DNA of 64,000 nt. It comes from a bacterium (GTDB lineage Bacteria; Zixibacteria; MSB-5A5; CAIYYT01). Both the position numbers and the translations under genes were made by a program. Location: positions 372,001 through 436,000 of the forward strand of contig JADJGC010000003.1 in assembly GCA_016708315.1 (NCBI GenBank). The letters are read 5' to 3'. Below are positions 1 through 7,768 of this stretch, piece after piece (the stretch's first letter is position 1; each line of letters opens with the position of its first letter). A model generated the notes under the pieces. That model saw nothing but the letters and a program-made list of their open reading frames with translations, was not told the DNA's origin and made no database searches.

Positions 1-1
1 A

Positions 2-538
2 CCGGGTAGCGGACTTTACATCGACAAGCTCGCCGATGGTCGCACAATAGCGACAATCAATCTACAGGGTCGTGTCTATATGAAAGACATAGACTGTCCG
101 TTCAAGACTGCGGATGGTGAACTTGCGGTACTCAACAAACAGACCAATATTGTGTTCGTCGACTTTCATGCCGAGACCACGTCGGAGAAGCAGGCGTTGG
201 CCTATTATCTTGATGGCCGGGTGTCGGTAGTAGTCGGCACACATACGCATATCCAAACAGCAGACGAAAAAATCTTGCCGAACGGTACAGCCTACATCAC
301 GGATGGTGGAATGACCGGACCGCATGATTCGATCATCGGCATGAAACACGATGCGGCGATTAAGCGCTTCTTGACGGGGATGCCATATAAATTCTCAGTA
401 GCGATGGATGATGTCAAGATGCAGGGAATCATCGCCGAGGTGGATGACCAAACGGGCAAGGCAATCAGCATCGAGCGGTACTCTTTGAACGCCCCGGACG
501 GAACCAACGCCTCGCTTTCTGATGACAAGGAACCATGA
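2..538 (+). CDS. YmdB/TIGR00282 family metallophosphoesterase (5' truncated)
   Basis: The reading frame is open from the window edge, so the N-terminus is missing; an internal Met at 80 is not the real start. The visible part carries the family hallmarks: NLQGRVYM, DCPF, VDFHAETTSEK, GTHTHIQTAD and TDGGMTGP. The His pair in GTHTHIQ and the Asp/His in VDFHAE are metal ligands of the dinuclear calcineurin-like site. Known members such as B. subtilis YmdB are cytosolic 2',3'-cyclic-nucleotide phosphodiesterases, commonly encoded near rny. The stop overlaps the folD start (ATGA), so the two genes are translationally coupled. The family is certain; the physiological substrate here is inference. 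Confidence 0.9.
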   Translation, partial: PGSGLYIDKLADGRTIATINLQGRVYMKDIDCPFKTADGELAVLNKQTNIVFVDFHAETTSEKQALAYYLDGRVSVVVGTHTHIQTADEKILPNGTAYITDGGMTGPHDSIIGMKHDAAIKRFLTGMPYKFSVAMDDVKMQGIIAEVDDQTGKAISIERYSLNAPDGTNASLSDDKEP

Positions 539-1431
539 GCGCGCAGATTATTGACGGCAACGAGACATCCAAACAAATCAAGGATGAGCTTAAGCTCGAA
601 GTTGAAGCCTTGGCCAAGCAGGGAATCGTTCCGGGCTTAGCCGCTGTGTTGGTCGGGAATGACGCTGCATCTGAGATTTACGTAACCTCAAAAGCAAAGA
701 ACTGCAAGAAGGTTGGAATCTACTCCGAAGTCATTAAACGACCGGCCGAGACTACTCAACAAGAGCTTTACGAACTCTTGGATTCGCTAAATCAAAATCC
801 GAAAATTTCTGGCATATTGCTCCAGTCCCCAATTCCAAAGCATCTTGATGAGTTCGCTGCGTGTTTGCGGATCGATCCTATCAAAGACGTCGATGGTTTT
901 CACCCGGATAATGTGGGGCGACTGTTAATCGGTGAGCCGCGTTACCAGTCATGCACACCGTTTGGCGTGATCGAGTTATTGAAGCGTTACAAGATTGAGA
1001 TGAAGGGGAAAGAGGTCGTCATTGTGGGGCGCTCCAACATAGTCGGAAAGCCGCTCGCTGCAATGATGATGCAAAAATGGCCGGCTACCAATGCCACCGT
1101 TACAATCTGCCACTCTGCGACCCGCGACATATTTGCACACACCAAGCGCGCCGATGTTGTTGTCACTGCACTCGGCAAGCCGGAATTCCTGCGCGGAGAG
1201 AATCTCAAGGATGGGGCAGTTGTCATCGATGTCGGAATAAACCGTGTCGAAGACGCCAGCGTTGAAAAGGGCTACCGTGTTGTCGGCGATTGTCATTTTG
1301 AATCGTGTGCCGCGAAGGCGTCCTGGATTACGCCGGTACCGGGAGGTGTCGGTCCGATGACAATCGCAATGCTGCTGACCAACACAGTGATGGCGGCACG
1401 GCTTCAAGCTGAAGCTTTGGGTACAAATTAG
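535..1431 (+). CDS. folD: Bifunctional methylenetetrahydrofolate dehydrogenase/cyclohydrolase FolD
   Basis: Cytosolic one-carbon enzyme interconverting 5,10-methylene-THF, 5,10-methenyl-THF and 10-formyl-THF. The 298-residue length is normal. The N-terminal catalytic segment has the YVTSKAKNCKKVGI motif (catalytic Tyr and Lys), then LLQSPIPKHLD and KDVDGFHPDNVG; the NADP-binding half has VIVGRSNIVGKP and ends in TPVPGGVGPMT. The ATG overlaps the preceding stop (ATGA). It could supply methylene-THF to the MTHFR domain encoded at 55.8 kb, which is a metabolic link only. Confidence 0.97.
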   Translation: MSAQIIDGNETSKQIKDELKLEVEALAKQGIVPGLAAVLVGNDAASEIYVTSKAKNCKKVGIYSEVIKRPAETTQQELYELLDSLNQNPKISGILLQSPIPKHLDEFAACLRIDPIKDVDGFHPDNVGRLLIGEPRYQSCTPFGVIELLKRYKIEMKGKEVVIVGRSNIVGKPLAAMMMQKWPATNATVTICHSATRDIFAHTKRADVVVTALGKPEFLRGENLKDGAVVIDVGINRVEDASVEKGYRVVGDCHFESCAAKASWITPVPGGVGPMTIAMLLTNTVMAARLQAEALGTN

Positions 1432-1516
1432 GCTTCAGGTTCGGTCTGCAAATTCAACGACTCCAAGCACATAAACTGACTTTTTGAAATCCATGCAATC
1501 TGAAAGGAACAATTCA

Positions 1517-2302
1517 ATGGACTCCCGTTCGGCAATCAAATTATGGTCTATTCGGAGCTACGTTATCGCAGCATTCTGTGCTGTGACAGTCGTTATCATG
1601 CCTGCCATAGGCGAGGCACAGCAGCGCCAGCAGCCTAAACCGACCAATCTGCAGGTGTTGGACAGCACGATATCGCACGATGAACTTATTGATCAGATGG
1701 GCAAGTTCACGAACGCGCTGGGAGTGGGCTGCGATTTTTGCCATTCTCCCAGCAAGGATCCCAACAGCCGCGACATGGATTTTGCCTCGGATGCCAAGAA
1801 AGAAAAGCTGGTTGCCCGTGCTATGATGAAGATGACCAGAGATATCAACGGAACGTATTTGGCAAATGCCACCGGACTCGAAGCTCCATTAGTGGCAGTC
1901 GAATGCATGACTTGCCATCGGGGTCAGACTGAGCCAATACAGCTTACAGATCTGCTTTCCAAGGCTCTGGCTGAGAAGGGCATGGCTGCTGCTGATTCGA
2001 CCTATCGTGAACTGAGGGAACAATACTACGGCAGTGCGACATTTGACTTCAGTGAAGGAGTCCTGGTGCATCTTGCCTATGACATATCTGAGGAAGACAG
2101 CAAAAATGCGCTAAGTCTCTTGAAACTGAATCAGGAGTTCAATCCGAAGTCGTCATTCAATCAGTGGGCGATGGGGCAATTGTACTTATCGACCGGGGAT
2201 ACCACCCAGGCGATAACCGAATACAAACGTGCTCTGGAGCTTGATCCGAAGAACCGACGCGCCAAGCGCGGACTTGAAGCTCTCGGAGTGAAGACGGAGT
2301 AG
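1517..2302 (+). CDS. Exported dihaem cytochrome c (reaction-centre cytochrome c-like family) with C-terminal TPR
   Basis: From the ATG preceded by GAAAGGAAC the protein has 261 residues with a signal peptide (about 1-35, ending GEAQQ). Two haem-c motifs, CDFCH (72-76) and CMTCH (130-134), flank a Met-rich helix with candidate axial ligands, the pattern of the photosynthetic reaction-centre cytochrome c subunit family (PF02276). The C-terminus (about 195-255) has one or two TPR units. The frame is open upstream to a TTG at 1484, but the start at 1517 has the ribosome binding site. No photosynthesis gene is visible; such proteins are common in non-phototrophs. The electron partner is unknown. 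It stands alone between folD and a convergent secreted protein. Confidence 0.8.
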   Translation: MDSRSAIKLWSIRSYVIAAFCAVTVVIMPAIGEAQQRQQPKPTNLQVLDSTISHDELIDQMGKFTNALGVGCDFCHSPSKDPNSRDMDFASDAKKEKLVARAMMKMTRDINGTYLANATGLEAPLVAVECMTCHRGQTEPIQLTDLLSKALAEKGMAAADSTYRELREQYYGSATFDFSEGVLVHLAYDISEEDSKNALSLLKLNQEFNPKSSFNQWAMGQLYLSTGDTTQAITEYKRALELDPKNRRAKRGLEALGVKTE

Positions 2303-2371
2303 GGGACCCGCACAGATTGTTGTCTGCCAGAACAAGCGTTGTTTTCAATGACGGCCGGCTACGTCCGGTCG

Positions 2372-3025
2372 TTATTGGTGTGTGACGCGAAACAGCAAAT
2401 AGCCGTGCATTTGATCGAGACCGTAGGCAATTCGCGGCTGATTTGTGAAAATGAGCAGCAGTCGCGACTCGGAGAAATAGAACACTTCCTTAAAACGGTA
2501 GTTCAAGTAAAGACCGTTTGGGTCATAAGAAATCAACTCTAACTCGCCTCCTTTATCCACGGCGAGGTCAATTGCGGCATCTGGCATACTTTGACCATGT
2601 CCAGGCATGGTTGTCACGTGGAATCGAAAACGTGCTCCATGGAGTCTAAAGCTGATTCGGGCTGTCGGATACCTGATCGATAGGGTGCTATCTAATGGGA
2701 TCCAGTCGTCAATGAGTTCGACTTTGAGGCTTGACGGCTCGCCGGGGAATCGGGCAAGCGCGGTCTTGACAAAGCCAGGCTTCATCTCGTAGTCAAAACC
2801 AAACGTGCGAATACTGCAGCTGTCGCCAAGAACATCGATTGCCAGCAGTCCATTTGATTGACATTGACCGCCAATTCTCGCACCAATCCAAATGACTTGT
2901 CTGTCGCACTTTGTGAATCCAATGAATTCATAGTCACGGGAGCAGTCTGTAGTCGCAATAGATTCTGCTGTAGTCAGACAGAGTAGGACTATTATCAGAA
3001 TCCCCAAAACGCCCTTTTCATTCAT
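2372..3025 (-). CDS. Small secreted protein of unknown function
   Basis: A 217-residue protein with a clear signal peptide (hydrophobic 5-20, cleavage near ESIATT) and a good ribosome binding site (AAGGAG, 7 nt before ATG). The mature part is beta-rich with four Cys in its first third (CSRD, KCDR, QCQS and SCSI), suggesting disulfides outside the cytoplasm. I recognise no domain. It runs towards the cytochrome gene and away from the glycosyltransferase gene. A genuine gene by start, signal peptide and lack of a better frame; the function is unknown. Confidence 0.6.
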   Translation of the reverse strand: MNEKGVLGILIIVLLCLTTAESIATTDCSRDYEFIGFTKCDRQVIWIGARIGGQCQSNGLLAIDVLGDSCSIRTFGFDYEMKPGFVKTALARFPGEPSSLKVELIDDWIPLDSTLSIRYPTARISFRLHGARFRFHVTTMPGHGQSMPDAAIDLAVDKGGELELISYDPNGLYLNYRFKEVFYFSESRLLLIFTNQPRIAYGLDQMHGYLLFRVTHQ

Positions 3026-3108
3026 CGCGGTCTCCTTCTCACAACATAGATAAGTACAACCAAGATTGAGATTGTAGGGCGCTTCGTCAAGTCAATTCGA
3101 CTACAACC

Positions 3109-3136
3109 TTGCAAATCGCGATTTTGAAGCTATCTT
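3109..3136 (+). promoter_or_regulatory. Sigma70-like promoter abutting the glycosyltransferase start (leaderless candidate)
   Basis: TTGCAA (3109-3114), 16 nt spacer, TATCTT (3131-3136), then 8 nt to the ATG at 3145. There is no Shine-Dalgarno in front of that ATG. Transcription would begin at or a base or two before the start codon. It belongs to a recurring pattern in this window. Confidence 0.4.
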
Positions 3137-3144
3137 CATCTTCG

Positions 3145-4659
3145 ATGAAAGCTCCTCAATTTATTCTCCGACACCAGTTTGTCAGCGTCTTAGTCGTTGC
3201 GATTGTTTTGCGCTTGCTCGCAGTACTTTTTGCCCAGGGCTATATGGCGCATGACGACCACTTTGAAACAGTCGAGATTGCGTGGAGCTGGCATCAAGAG
3301 GGGATGTTTCTTGAAGATGGCACGCTGCGGTGGGAAGGCAAGCCGGACTACGGAGTATTGCGCAGCGCAGTCTACAATATGTTCAATCTCGGACTCATGA
3401 AAGCGACAGCATGGTTTGGCATCGAACAACTCAATGCACATATGTTCTTCAATCGCCTCGTACATGCGCTGCTCTCGCTGCTACCGGTAATTTTCGGCTA
3501 TCGATATCTCAAGGAGGAGACAGACGAGCGCACAGCGTTGACTGGTGGGCTATTGTTGGCCGGGCATTTCCTCATGCCGTATCTGGGCGTGCGCAATCTG
3601 ACCGAGATGGTAGCGGGAAATCTGCTTCTGCCGGGATTGTACTATGCTCATCGATCTCTCAAGACAATCTCTAACACAAGTCGGGACGCCGTAGTTGCCG
3701 GTGTGCTGTGCGGATTTGCGATTATGATCCGCTATCAAGCGGCGGCGGCGGTTGTCGCTGTACCTGTGGCGATGTTCCTGACGAATCGGCGATGGAAGAT
3801 ATCACTCGTATTCTGCACGACTCTGGCGGCAATGATCCTATTCCAGGCCTGCCTCGATACTTATACTCACGGATACTTCTGGGGTAGCTTCCGAAATATG
3901 GTTGGTAATCTCGGCGAGCCGACTATCCCGGGTCCGTGGTATCGTTACATTCTGCTGTTGTTGGGTATTATGATTCCGCCGTTTTCGCTGGTATTCGTCG
4001 GCAGCATCTTCCGAATGAAGGTACTCAAGAGGCACCTTGTGTTGATAGCTGCTTTGGTGAGCTTTGTGGTCATTCATAGTTTCATCGCGGAGAAACAGGA
4101 ACGTTTTATGGCGACGATTTTACCGTTGCTGATGATTGCAGGAACGGTCGGAATGTATGAGTCGGTGAGGCAGAATTCTTGGTTTGCCAACGCCAAGAAA
4201 TTGCGATTCGGACTTTGGACTTGGTTCGTGGTCATCAATGTGATCGGTCTAGCGGTGTTCACTTTCAACTTTGGCAAACGGGGGGCGATTGAGCCAATGG
4301 TGTATCTATCACAGCAACCTGATGCCGACAGAATCCTAATAGATGCGACGGAACGGCGGCTATTCATACCTTACAGTTATTGGAATTATGACAGATCAGG
4401 AGCAGTAGCATTGTTTCAAACGGGGGATCTTGATTCAGCGATACTAAGTGGCAAGCTCAGCCCAGCAAACCCACCGCGCTATGCGGTTATATTCACGGAC
4501 AACAATCTGGAACTGCACTTGGAGCAGCTGCAACAGAGGTTAGGAAAGTACGAGATTGTTTTTCACGGAGAACCGTCGCTTGTTGATGCTCTGGCAAACA
4601 AGCTCAATCCTAAGTACAATCGCCGTAACGAATCGTGGGTGGTTAGGCTGGTAGAATAG
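3145..4659 (+). CDS. Multipass membrane glycosyltransferase, GT22/GPI-mannosyltransferase-like
   Basis: 504 residues from the ATG at 3145 (the frame runs back to a TTG at 3109, but that lies in the promoter). About ten hydrophobic segments are visible. Shortly after the first segment comes an acidic loop, MAHDDHFETVEIAW, matching the Asp-containing first luminal loop of GT-C enzymes such as PIG-B/Alg9 (PF03901). The C-terminal about 120 residues are soluble and extracytoplasmic. Likely transfers a sugar from a polyprenyl-phosphate donor to a surface glycan or protein; donor and acceptor cannot be read from sequence. No glycan cluster surrounds it. Confidence 0.7.
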   Translation: MKAPQFILRHQFVSVLVVAIVLRLLAVLFAQGYMAHDDHFETVEIAWSWHQEGMFLEDGTLRWEGKPDYGVLRSAVYNMFNLGLMKATAWFGIEQLNAHMFFNRLVHALLSLLPVIFGYRYLKEETDERTALTGGLLLAGHFLMPYLGVRNLTEMVAGNLLLPGLYYAHRSLKTISNTSRDAVVAGVLCGFAIMIRYQAAAAVVAVPVAMFLTNRRWKISLVFCTTLAAMILFQACLDTYTHGYFWGSFRNMVGNLGEPTIPGPWYRYILLLLGIMIPPFSLVFVGSIFRMKVLKRHLVLIAALVSFVVIHSFIAEKQERFMATILPLLMIAGTVGMYESVRQNSWFANAKKLRFGLWTWFVVINVIGLAVFTFNFGKRGAIEPMVYLSQQPDADRILIDATERRLFIPYSYWNYDRSGAVALFQTGDLDSAILSGKLSPANPPRYAVIFTDNNLELHLEQLQQRLGKYEIVFHGEPSLVDALANKLNPKYNRRNESWVVRLVE

Positions 4660-4682
4660 CCGAATTGAGAAGAATGAAGTAA

Positions 4683-4754
4683 TACCCCCACCAGGGATCG
4701 AACCTGGATCTCCGGCTCCGGAGGCCGACGCGTTATCCATTACACCATGGGGGC
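4683..4754 (-). tRNA. tRNA-Arg (anticodon CCG)
   Basis: Full cloverleaf on the minus strand: acceptor GCCCCCA pairs with TGGGGGT (one G-U), anticodon stem TCGGC/GCCGG around loop CTCCGGA with anticodon CCG, and T loop GTTCGATCC. The discriminator is A and CCA is not encoded (TT follows). A promoter-like pair TTGAAT-N17-TACATT lies just upstream (4766-4794). Confidence 0.95.
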
Positions 4755-4765
4755 AACAGATAGCA

Positions 4766-4794
4766 AATGTAAACGAAAGCTAACTGAGATTCAA
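4766..4794 (-). promoter_or_regulatory. Promoter of tRNA-Arg(CCG)
   Basis: On the minus strand, TTGAAT (4794-4789), 17 nt spacer and TACATT (4771-4766), ending 11 nt before the mature tRNA 5' end. It lies in the 57-nt gap after the T-tract of the upstream small RNA, so the tRNA can be transcribed separately. Confidence 0.4.
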
Positions 4795-4811
4795 GACAAA
4801 ACAAGGGCAAT

Positions 4812-4884
4812 AAAAAAGAGGGGCTCGCTCTGGTTGGGTAGAGGGGGCTAGGAAACTACCCAGGGACAACAGAGGAACACCCTC
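4812..4884 (-). ncRNA. Candidate small RNA, about 73 nt, with own promoter and terminator
   Basis: On the minus strand an RNA starting at about 4884 folds into one nested stem: GAGGG/CCCTC (4884-4880 with 4822-4818), CTCTG/CAGAG (4874-4870 with 4832-4828) and TGGGTAG/CTACCCA (4862-4856 with 4841-4835), separated by internal loops and capped by a 14-nt C-rich loop. The outer stem is followed directly by six T (4817-4812). A promoter lies exactly in register upstream, so RNA +1 would be the first G of the outer stem. No ORF occupies the region. I recognise no known family (not SRP RNA, 6S or tmRNA). Confidence 0.5.
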
Positions 4885-4890
4885 GCCAAT

Positions 4891-4920
4891 AGAATAGCCA
4901 AACGAGGACAGAATTGTCAA
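4891..4920 (-). promoter_or_regulatory. Sigma70-like promoter of the candidate small RNA
   Basis: Minus strand TTGACA (4920-4915), 18 nt spacer, TATTCT (4896-4891); six nt later is the predicted +1 at 4884. The -35 is a perfect consensus. Confidence 0.5.
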
Positions 4921-4953
4921 GAAAAAAGAGTAGATGAAGCTACGTAGGCGTCA

Positions 4954-5688
4954 CTATTGTTGCAGGTGCGCTACCAGAGGAATAGTAATCCGGTCCGTTT
5001 CATCGCCGACAAATTCGAAAGTCACTGAAGTAAGGACGTCCGCTTCATCGGTCACCGACTGGAGTTGCTCTATAGTGAATTGAGCCTTTTCACCGGGGCG
5101 TACCTTGACATTCTTCTTGTCAATCTTGAAGTTAGCGGCCGGAAGCTCAATCAAACTGACCTCGATGTCAGTCGAAAAGTTATTTAGGACTTCGAACGTC
5201 TTGATCATTTTGCCGTCTTTTGATCCAAATTTAGAGAATCTAAGAACATTTGGCTCGGCGCGAACAAAGTCGTGTTCGCGATTCACGACAGCAAAGAACT
5301 TCACAGCAATTGATTGCTTGTTGGGATCGTTCGAGAAGATGTCAATATCCTTGACCATCTTGCCGGTCATGTTTTTGGAATCGAAGATAACTTTGAGATT
5401 TGCCGAATCTCCGGGAGCAATCGCATCTTTCGAAATAGGGGCAGTTGTGCATCCACAGCCCGGTTTGACAGTGACGATACGCAATGTGTCGTTGCCTGTG
5501 TTGCGGACCCAATACACGTGCTGTACAATCGCATTGATCGGCATATAGCCGAAGTAGAAGTAATCGCTGGAGACTTCAATGCGCGGCTGTGGCCCCTTCG
5601 ATACCTGCGCAAAGATCGAACTTGAAGCGATAGTTAGCGACATCAAAATCGTTGAAGCTGCTATTGACAGATTATTCAAGAATCGCAT
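4954..5688 (-). CDS. Exported DUF1573 domain protein
   Basis: 244 residues with an N-terminal signal peptide (about 1-27, ending SIFAQ). Residues about 35-130 are a DUF1573 immunoglobulin-like domain: YFYFGYMPINAIVQHVYWVRN, followed by VKPGCGCTTAPI and IFDSKNMTGKMVKDIDIFSNDP. The CGC pair is typical of the family. The C-terminal half is a second beta-rich domain. The start lies 17 nt inside the end of the cysteine synthase gene, with GAGGAG 10 nt upstream, so both are on one message. Periplasmic or surface location; the biological role of the family is not established. Confidence 0.8.
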   Translation of the reverse strand: MRFLNNLSIAASTILMSLTIASSSIFAQVSKGPQPRIEVSSDYFYFGYMPINAIVQHVYWVRNTGNDTLRIVTVKPGCGCTTAPISKDAIAPGDSANLKVIFDSKNMTGKMVKDIDIFSNDPNKQSIAVKFFAVVNREHDFVRAEPNVLRFSKFGSKDGKMIKTFEVLNNFSTDIEVSLIELPAANFKIDKKNVKVRPGEKAQFTIEQLQSVTDEADVLTSVTFEFVGDETDRITIPLVAHLQQ

Positions 5689-6679
5689 TTAGAGATGGCT
5701 CCTCGTTTACTTCGAAGTTGTTTTGCTTCATCCACTCATCAGAGAAGACCTTGGTCATATATCTAATTCCGCCATCGCACACGAAGAAAACGACAACATC
5801 GTCTTTATCGAGTGTCGCGGAAAATTGATTGATGGCGGCATAGATTGCACCTGTCGAACCGCCGACAGACAAGCCAAGGGCTCGGCTCAAGAGTCGAGTC
5901 GCTTGGAAGGCGACCGCATCATCTATCTGGATGATCTGGTCAATCCACTTGGAATGGAAGGCGGCCACCGGCCGATCAGTTCCAATTCCTTCGACTTTGT
6001 GCGCAAGTGCGGCCTGCAATGGTCGATTTTCGTGTATGTTTTTGAACATCGACCCGTGCGGCTCCACACCATATACTTTGATAGCCGGATTTTGTTCCTT
6101 CAGGAATCTACCCGTTCCCGAAATGGTTCCACCAGTGCCGACGCCGGCAAAAAGGTGTGTTACACGGCCTGCAGTTTGACGCCAGATTTCTGGACCGGTG
6201 CTGCTGTAGTGAGCTTCCGGATTGAGCTGGTTGTCGAATTGATTTAGCCAATAGTAGCCGTGTTCTTTGGCCAAGCGTTGTGCAATAGCATAATGGCAGC
6301 GCGGATCGTCTGAAGCGACTTCGCAGGGGGTAATGATCACCTTCGCACCAAATGACTTAATCAAATTGATCTTCTCATCAGATGTCGATGTCGGGACGGT
6401 GAAGATAGCTTTATAGCCTTTGGCGGCAGCGACCATAGCTGCGGCAACACCAGTGTTTCCGGAAGTCGCATCAATGATTGTGTCGCCCCTCTTGATGTTT
6501 CCACGACGTTCTTCGGCGTTGATTACGTACTTTGCCATTCTGTCCTTGACGGAACCGGCCGGGTTTGCAGTTTCAAGTTTAGCGAGGACAGTGGCACGAC
6601 AACCGGTGACGCCGGACGGAATCCGTACCAAGGGCGTGTTGCCAATTAGATCAAGAATCGATTCAGAATATTCAATCAT
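5672..6679 (-). CDS. Cysteine synthase / cystathionine beta-synthase family PLP enzyme
   Basis: 335 residues from ATG 6679 (an in-frame TTG at 6697 is less likely). Fold-type II PLP enzyme: LIGNTPLVRI, NPAGSVKDRMA with the PLP Lys, TSGNTGVAAA, phosphate-binding GVGTGGTISGTGRFLKE, VEGIG and C-terminal VVFFVCDGG. Expected reaction: O-acetylserine (or serine) plus sulfide to cysteine. The sequence cannot separate CysK, CysM and a short CBS lacking the regulatory domain; residues after VEGIG are closer to CBS-like members. The downstream DUF1573 gene overlaps it by 17 nt. Confidence 0.85.
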   Translation of the reverse strand: MIEYSESILDLIGNTPLVRIPSGVTGCRATVLAKLETANPAGSVKDRMAKYVINAEERRGNIKRGDTIIDATSGNTGVAAAMVAAAKGYKAIFTVPTSTSDEKINLIKSFGAKVIITPCEVASDDPRCHYAIAQRLAKEHGYYWLNQFDNQLNPEAHYSSTGPEIWRQTAGRVTHLFAGVGTGGTISGTGRFLKEQNPAIKVYGVEPHGSMFKNIHENRPLQAALAHKVEGIGTDRPVAAFHSKWIDQIIQIDDAVAFQATRLLSRALGLSVGGSTGAIYAAINQFSATLDKDDVVVFFVCDGGIRYMTKVFSDEWMKQNNFEVNEEPSLNAILE

Positions 6680-6720
6680 GGTAGAATCACTGGGCAATAA
6701 GTTCTGCTCAATATACAGAA

Positions 6721-6758
6721 ACGGAGAATCTCAATCTATGAAAAATGAGATTCTCCGT
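6721..6758 (-). terminator. Hairpin terminator between the TPR gene and cysteine synthase gene
   Basis: A perfect 13-bp inverted repeat (6721-6733 with 6746-6758) around a 12-nt loop, just after the TPR gene stop on the minus strand. Only a short T stretch follows on that strand (TTTCTG), so termination or 3'-end protection are both possible. Confidence 0.5.
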
Positions 6759-6786
6759 CAAAATTTGCGTCAATTCTGCTTGGAAC

Positions 6787-7656
6787 TTACTCGCCCGCCT
6801 GCTCGAGATGGGCTTCAATCTGAGTGATTAGTTGTTTGGCGTTCGTAACCATAGTCTTCATGGCCGCTTTGCCTTCAGCCAAGCGAACGAATTCCTTGTA
6901 AGAGGCAAGCGCAGCGTCAAAGTTCTGACTGCCTTGATAAGCTCCGGCAAGCGCATAATGTGCCTTTACCATGTTTCGGTCTGCTGCAAGGGCGGCTTTG
7001 AACGAACTTGCGGCAGCTCCGAACTTCTCTTGAGCCATGTACAGATTCCCCAAATTGATATGGGCATCAGCAAGCTTCGGATCGATTTTCACCGCTTGTT
7101 GATACTCAGACTCGGCCGTCGCCAAATCACCCTTTTCCTTGTAGGCCTTTGCCATAAAGAAATGGCTCTTGGCATCAACCGAATTTGCGGTATTGTAAAG
7201 CTTATAGTACTCAATCGCCTTATCCCAATTGTTCTGCTGGTAGTAAAGCTGACCGAGAGCCTTTTGGACTTCGCCGTCGCCATGTTTGATCTGCAATGCT
7301 TTGAGTAGGGAAGCTTCAGCCAATTGGTATTTCTTGGCCTCCAATTGAACAAGCCCAAGATTTTTGTGTCCGACGACATCGCTTGCGTCCAATGTAACGA
7401 CCTTCTTGAACGACTCTTCAGACTGTGGAAGCTTTTTTAGGTGAAGTTGCGCCGTTCCTAATTCGACCCAAGCCTGTTTGTAGGTTGCGTCGAGCTTAAC
7501 AGCTTCAAGTAGTTCTTTCTCAGCCTCAGCGTATTTGCCAGCCTGATTTGCGGTGAGGCCCGCGTTGAATTTTGCTTTTGCTTCGTTGCTCTGTGCAAAT
7601 CCCAGCGACGTTAGGGATAACGTCAGCATTATTGCGATGATTGCTTTTGCTTTCAT
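6787..7656 (-). CDS. Exported tetratricopeptide-repeat protein
   Basis: 289 residues from ATG 7656, chosen because CGAGGAGACG lies 10 nt before it and it begins a clean signal peptide (MKAKAIIAIMLTLSLTSLGF, cleaved near AQS). The rest is about seven TPR units (KAKFNAGLTANQAGKYAEAE, then AWVELGTAQLHLKKLPQSEE and so on), a scaffold for periplasmic protein-protein contacts. The last 40 residues form a helix with Lys/Glu. Partners are unknown; the hairpin behind it separates it from the cysteine synthase gene. Confidence 0.75.
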   Translation of the reverse strand: MKAKAIIAIMLTLSLTSLGFAQSNEAKAKFNAGLTANQAGKYAEAEKELLEAVKLDATYKQAWVELGTAQLHLKKLPQSEESFKKVVTLDASDVVGHKNLGLVQLEAKKYQLAEASLLKALQIKHGDGEVQKALGQLYYQQNNWDKAIEYYKLYNTANSVDAKSHFFMAKAYKEKGDLATAESEYQQAVKIDPKLADAHINLGNLYMAQEKFGAAASSFKAALAADRNMVKAHYALAGAYQGSQNFDAALASYKEFVRLAEGKAAMKTMVTNAKQLITQIEAHLEQAGE

Positions 7657-7768
7657 CAATTCTCGTCTCCTCGATAGTTGAAACACAATTTCTTATTCAA
7701 TATCATATCGTGGGGTATTGCCGTCCACGTTACTACTTCTAATACATTCAAATGCGCCGGTTGTTCCC

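Noticed and set aside
976..1407. Long minus-strand ORF inside folD (143 codons)
   Set aside because: A shadow frame of a confidently identified gene, Cys/His/Arg-rich composition typical of antisense reading; same for other antisense ORFs in the window.
4812..4884. Identity of the small RNA as SRP RNA or 6S RNA
   Set aside because: It lacks the GGAA-capped SRP helix 8 sequence and is far shorter than 6S, without the large central bubble.
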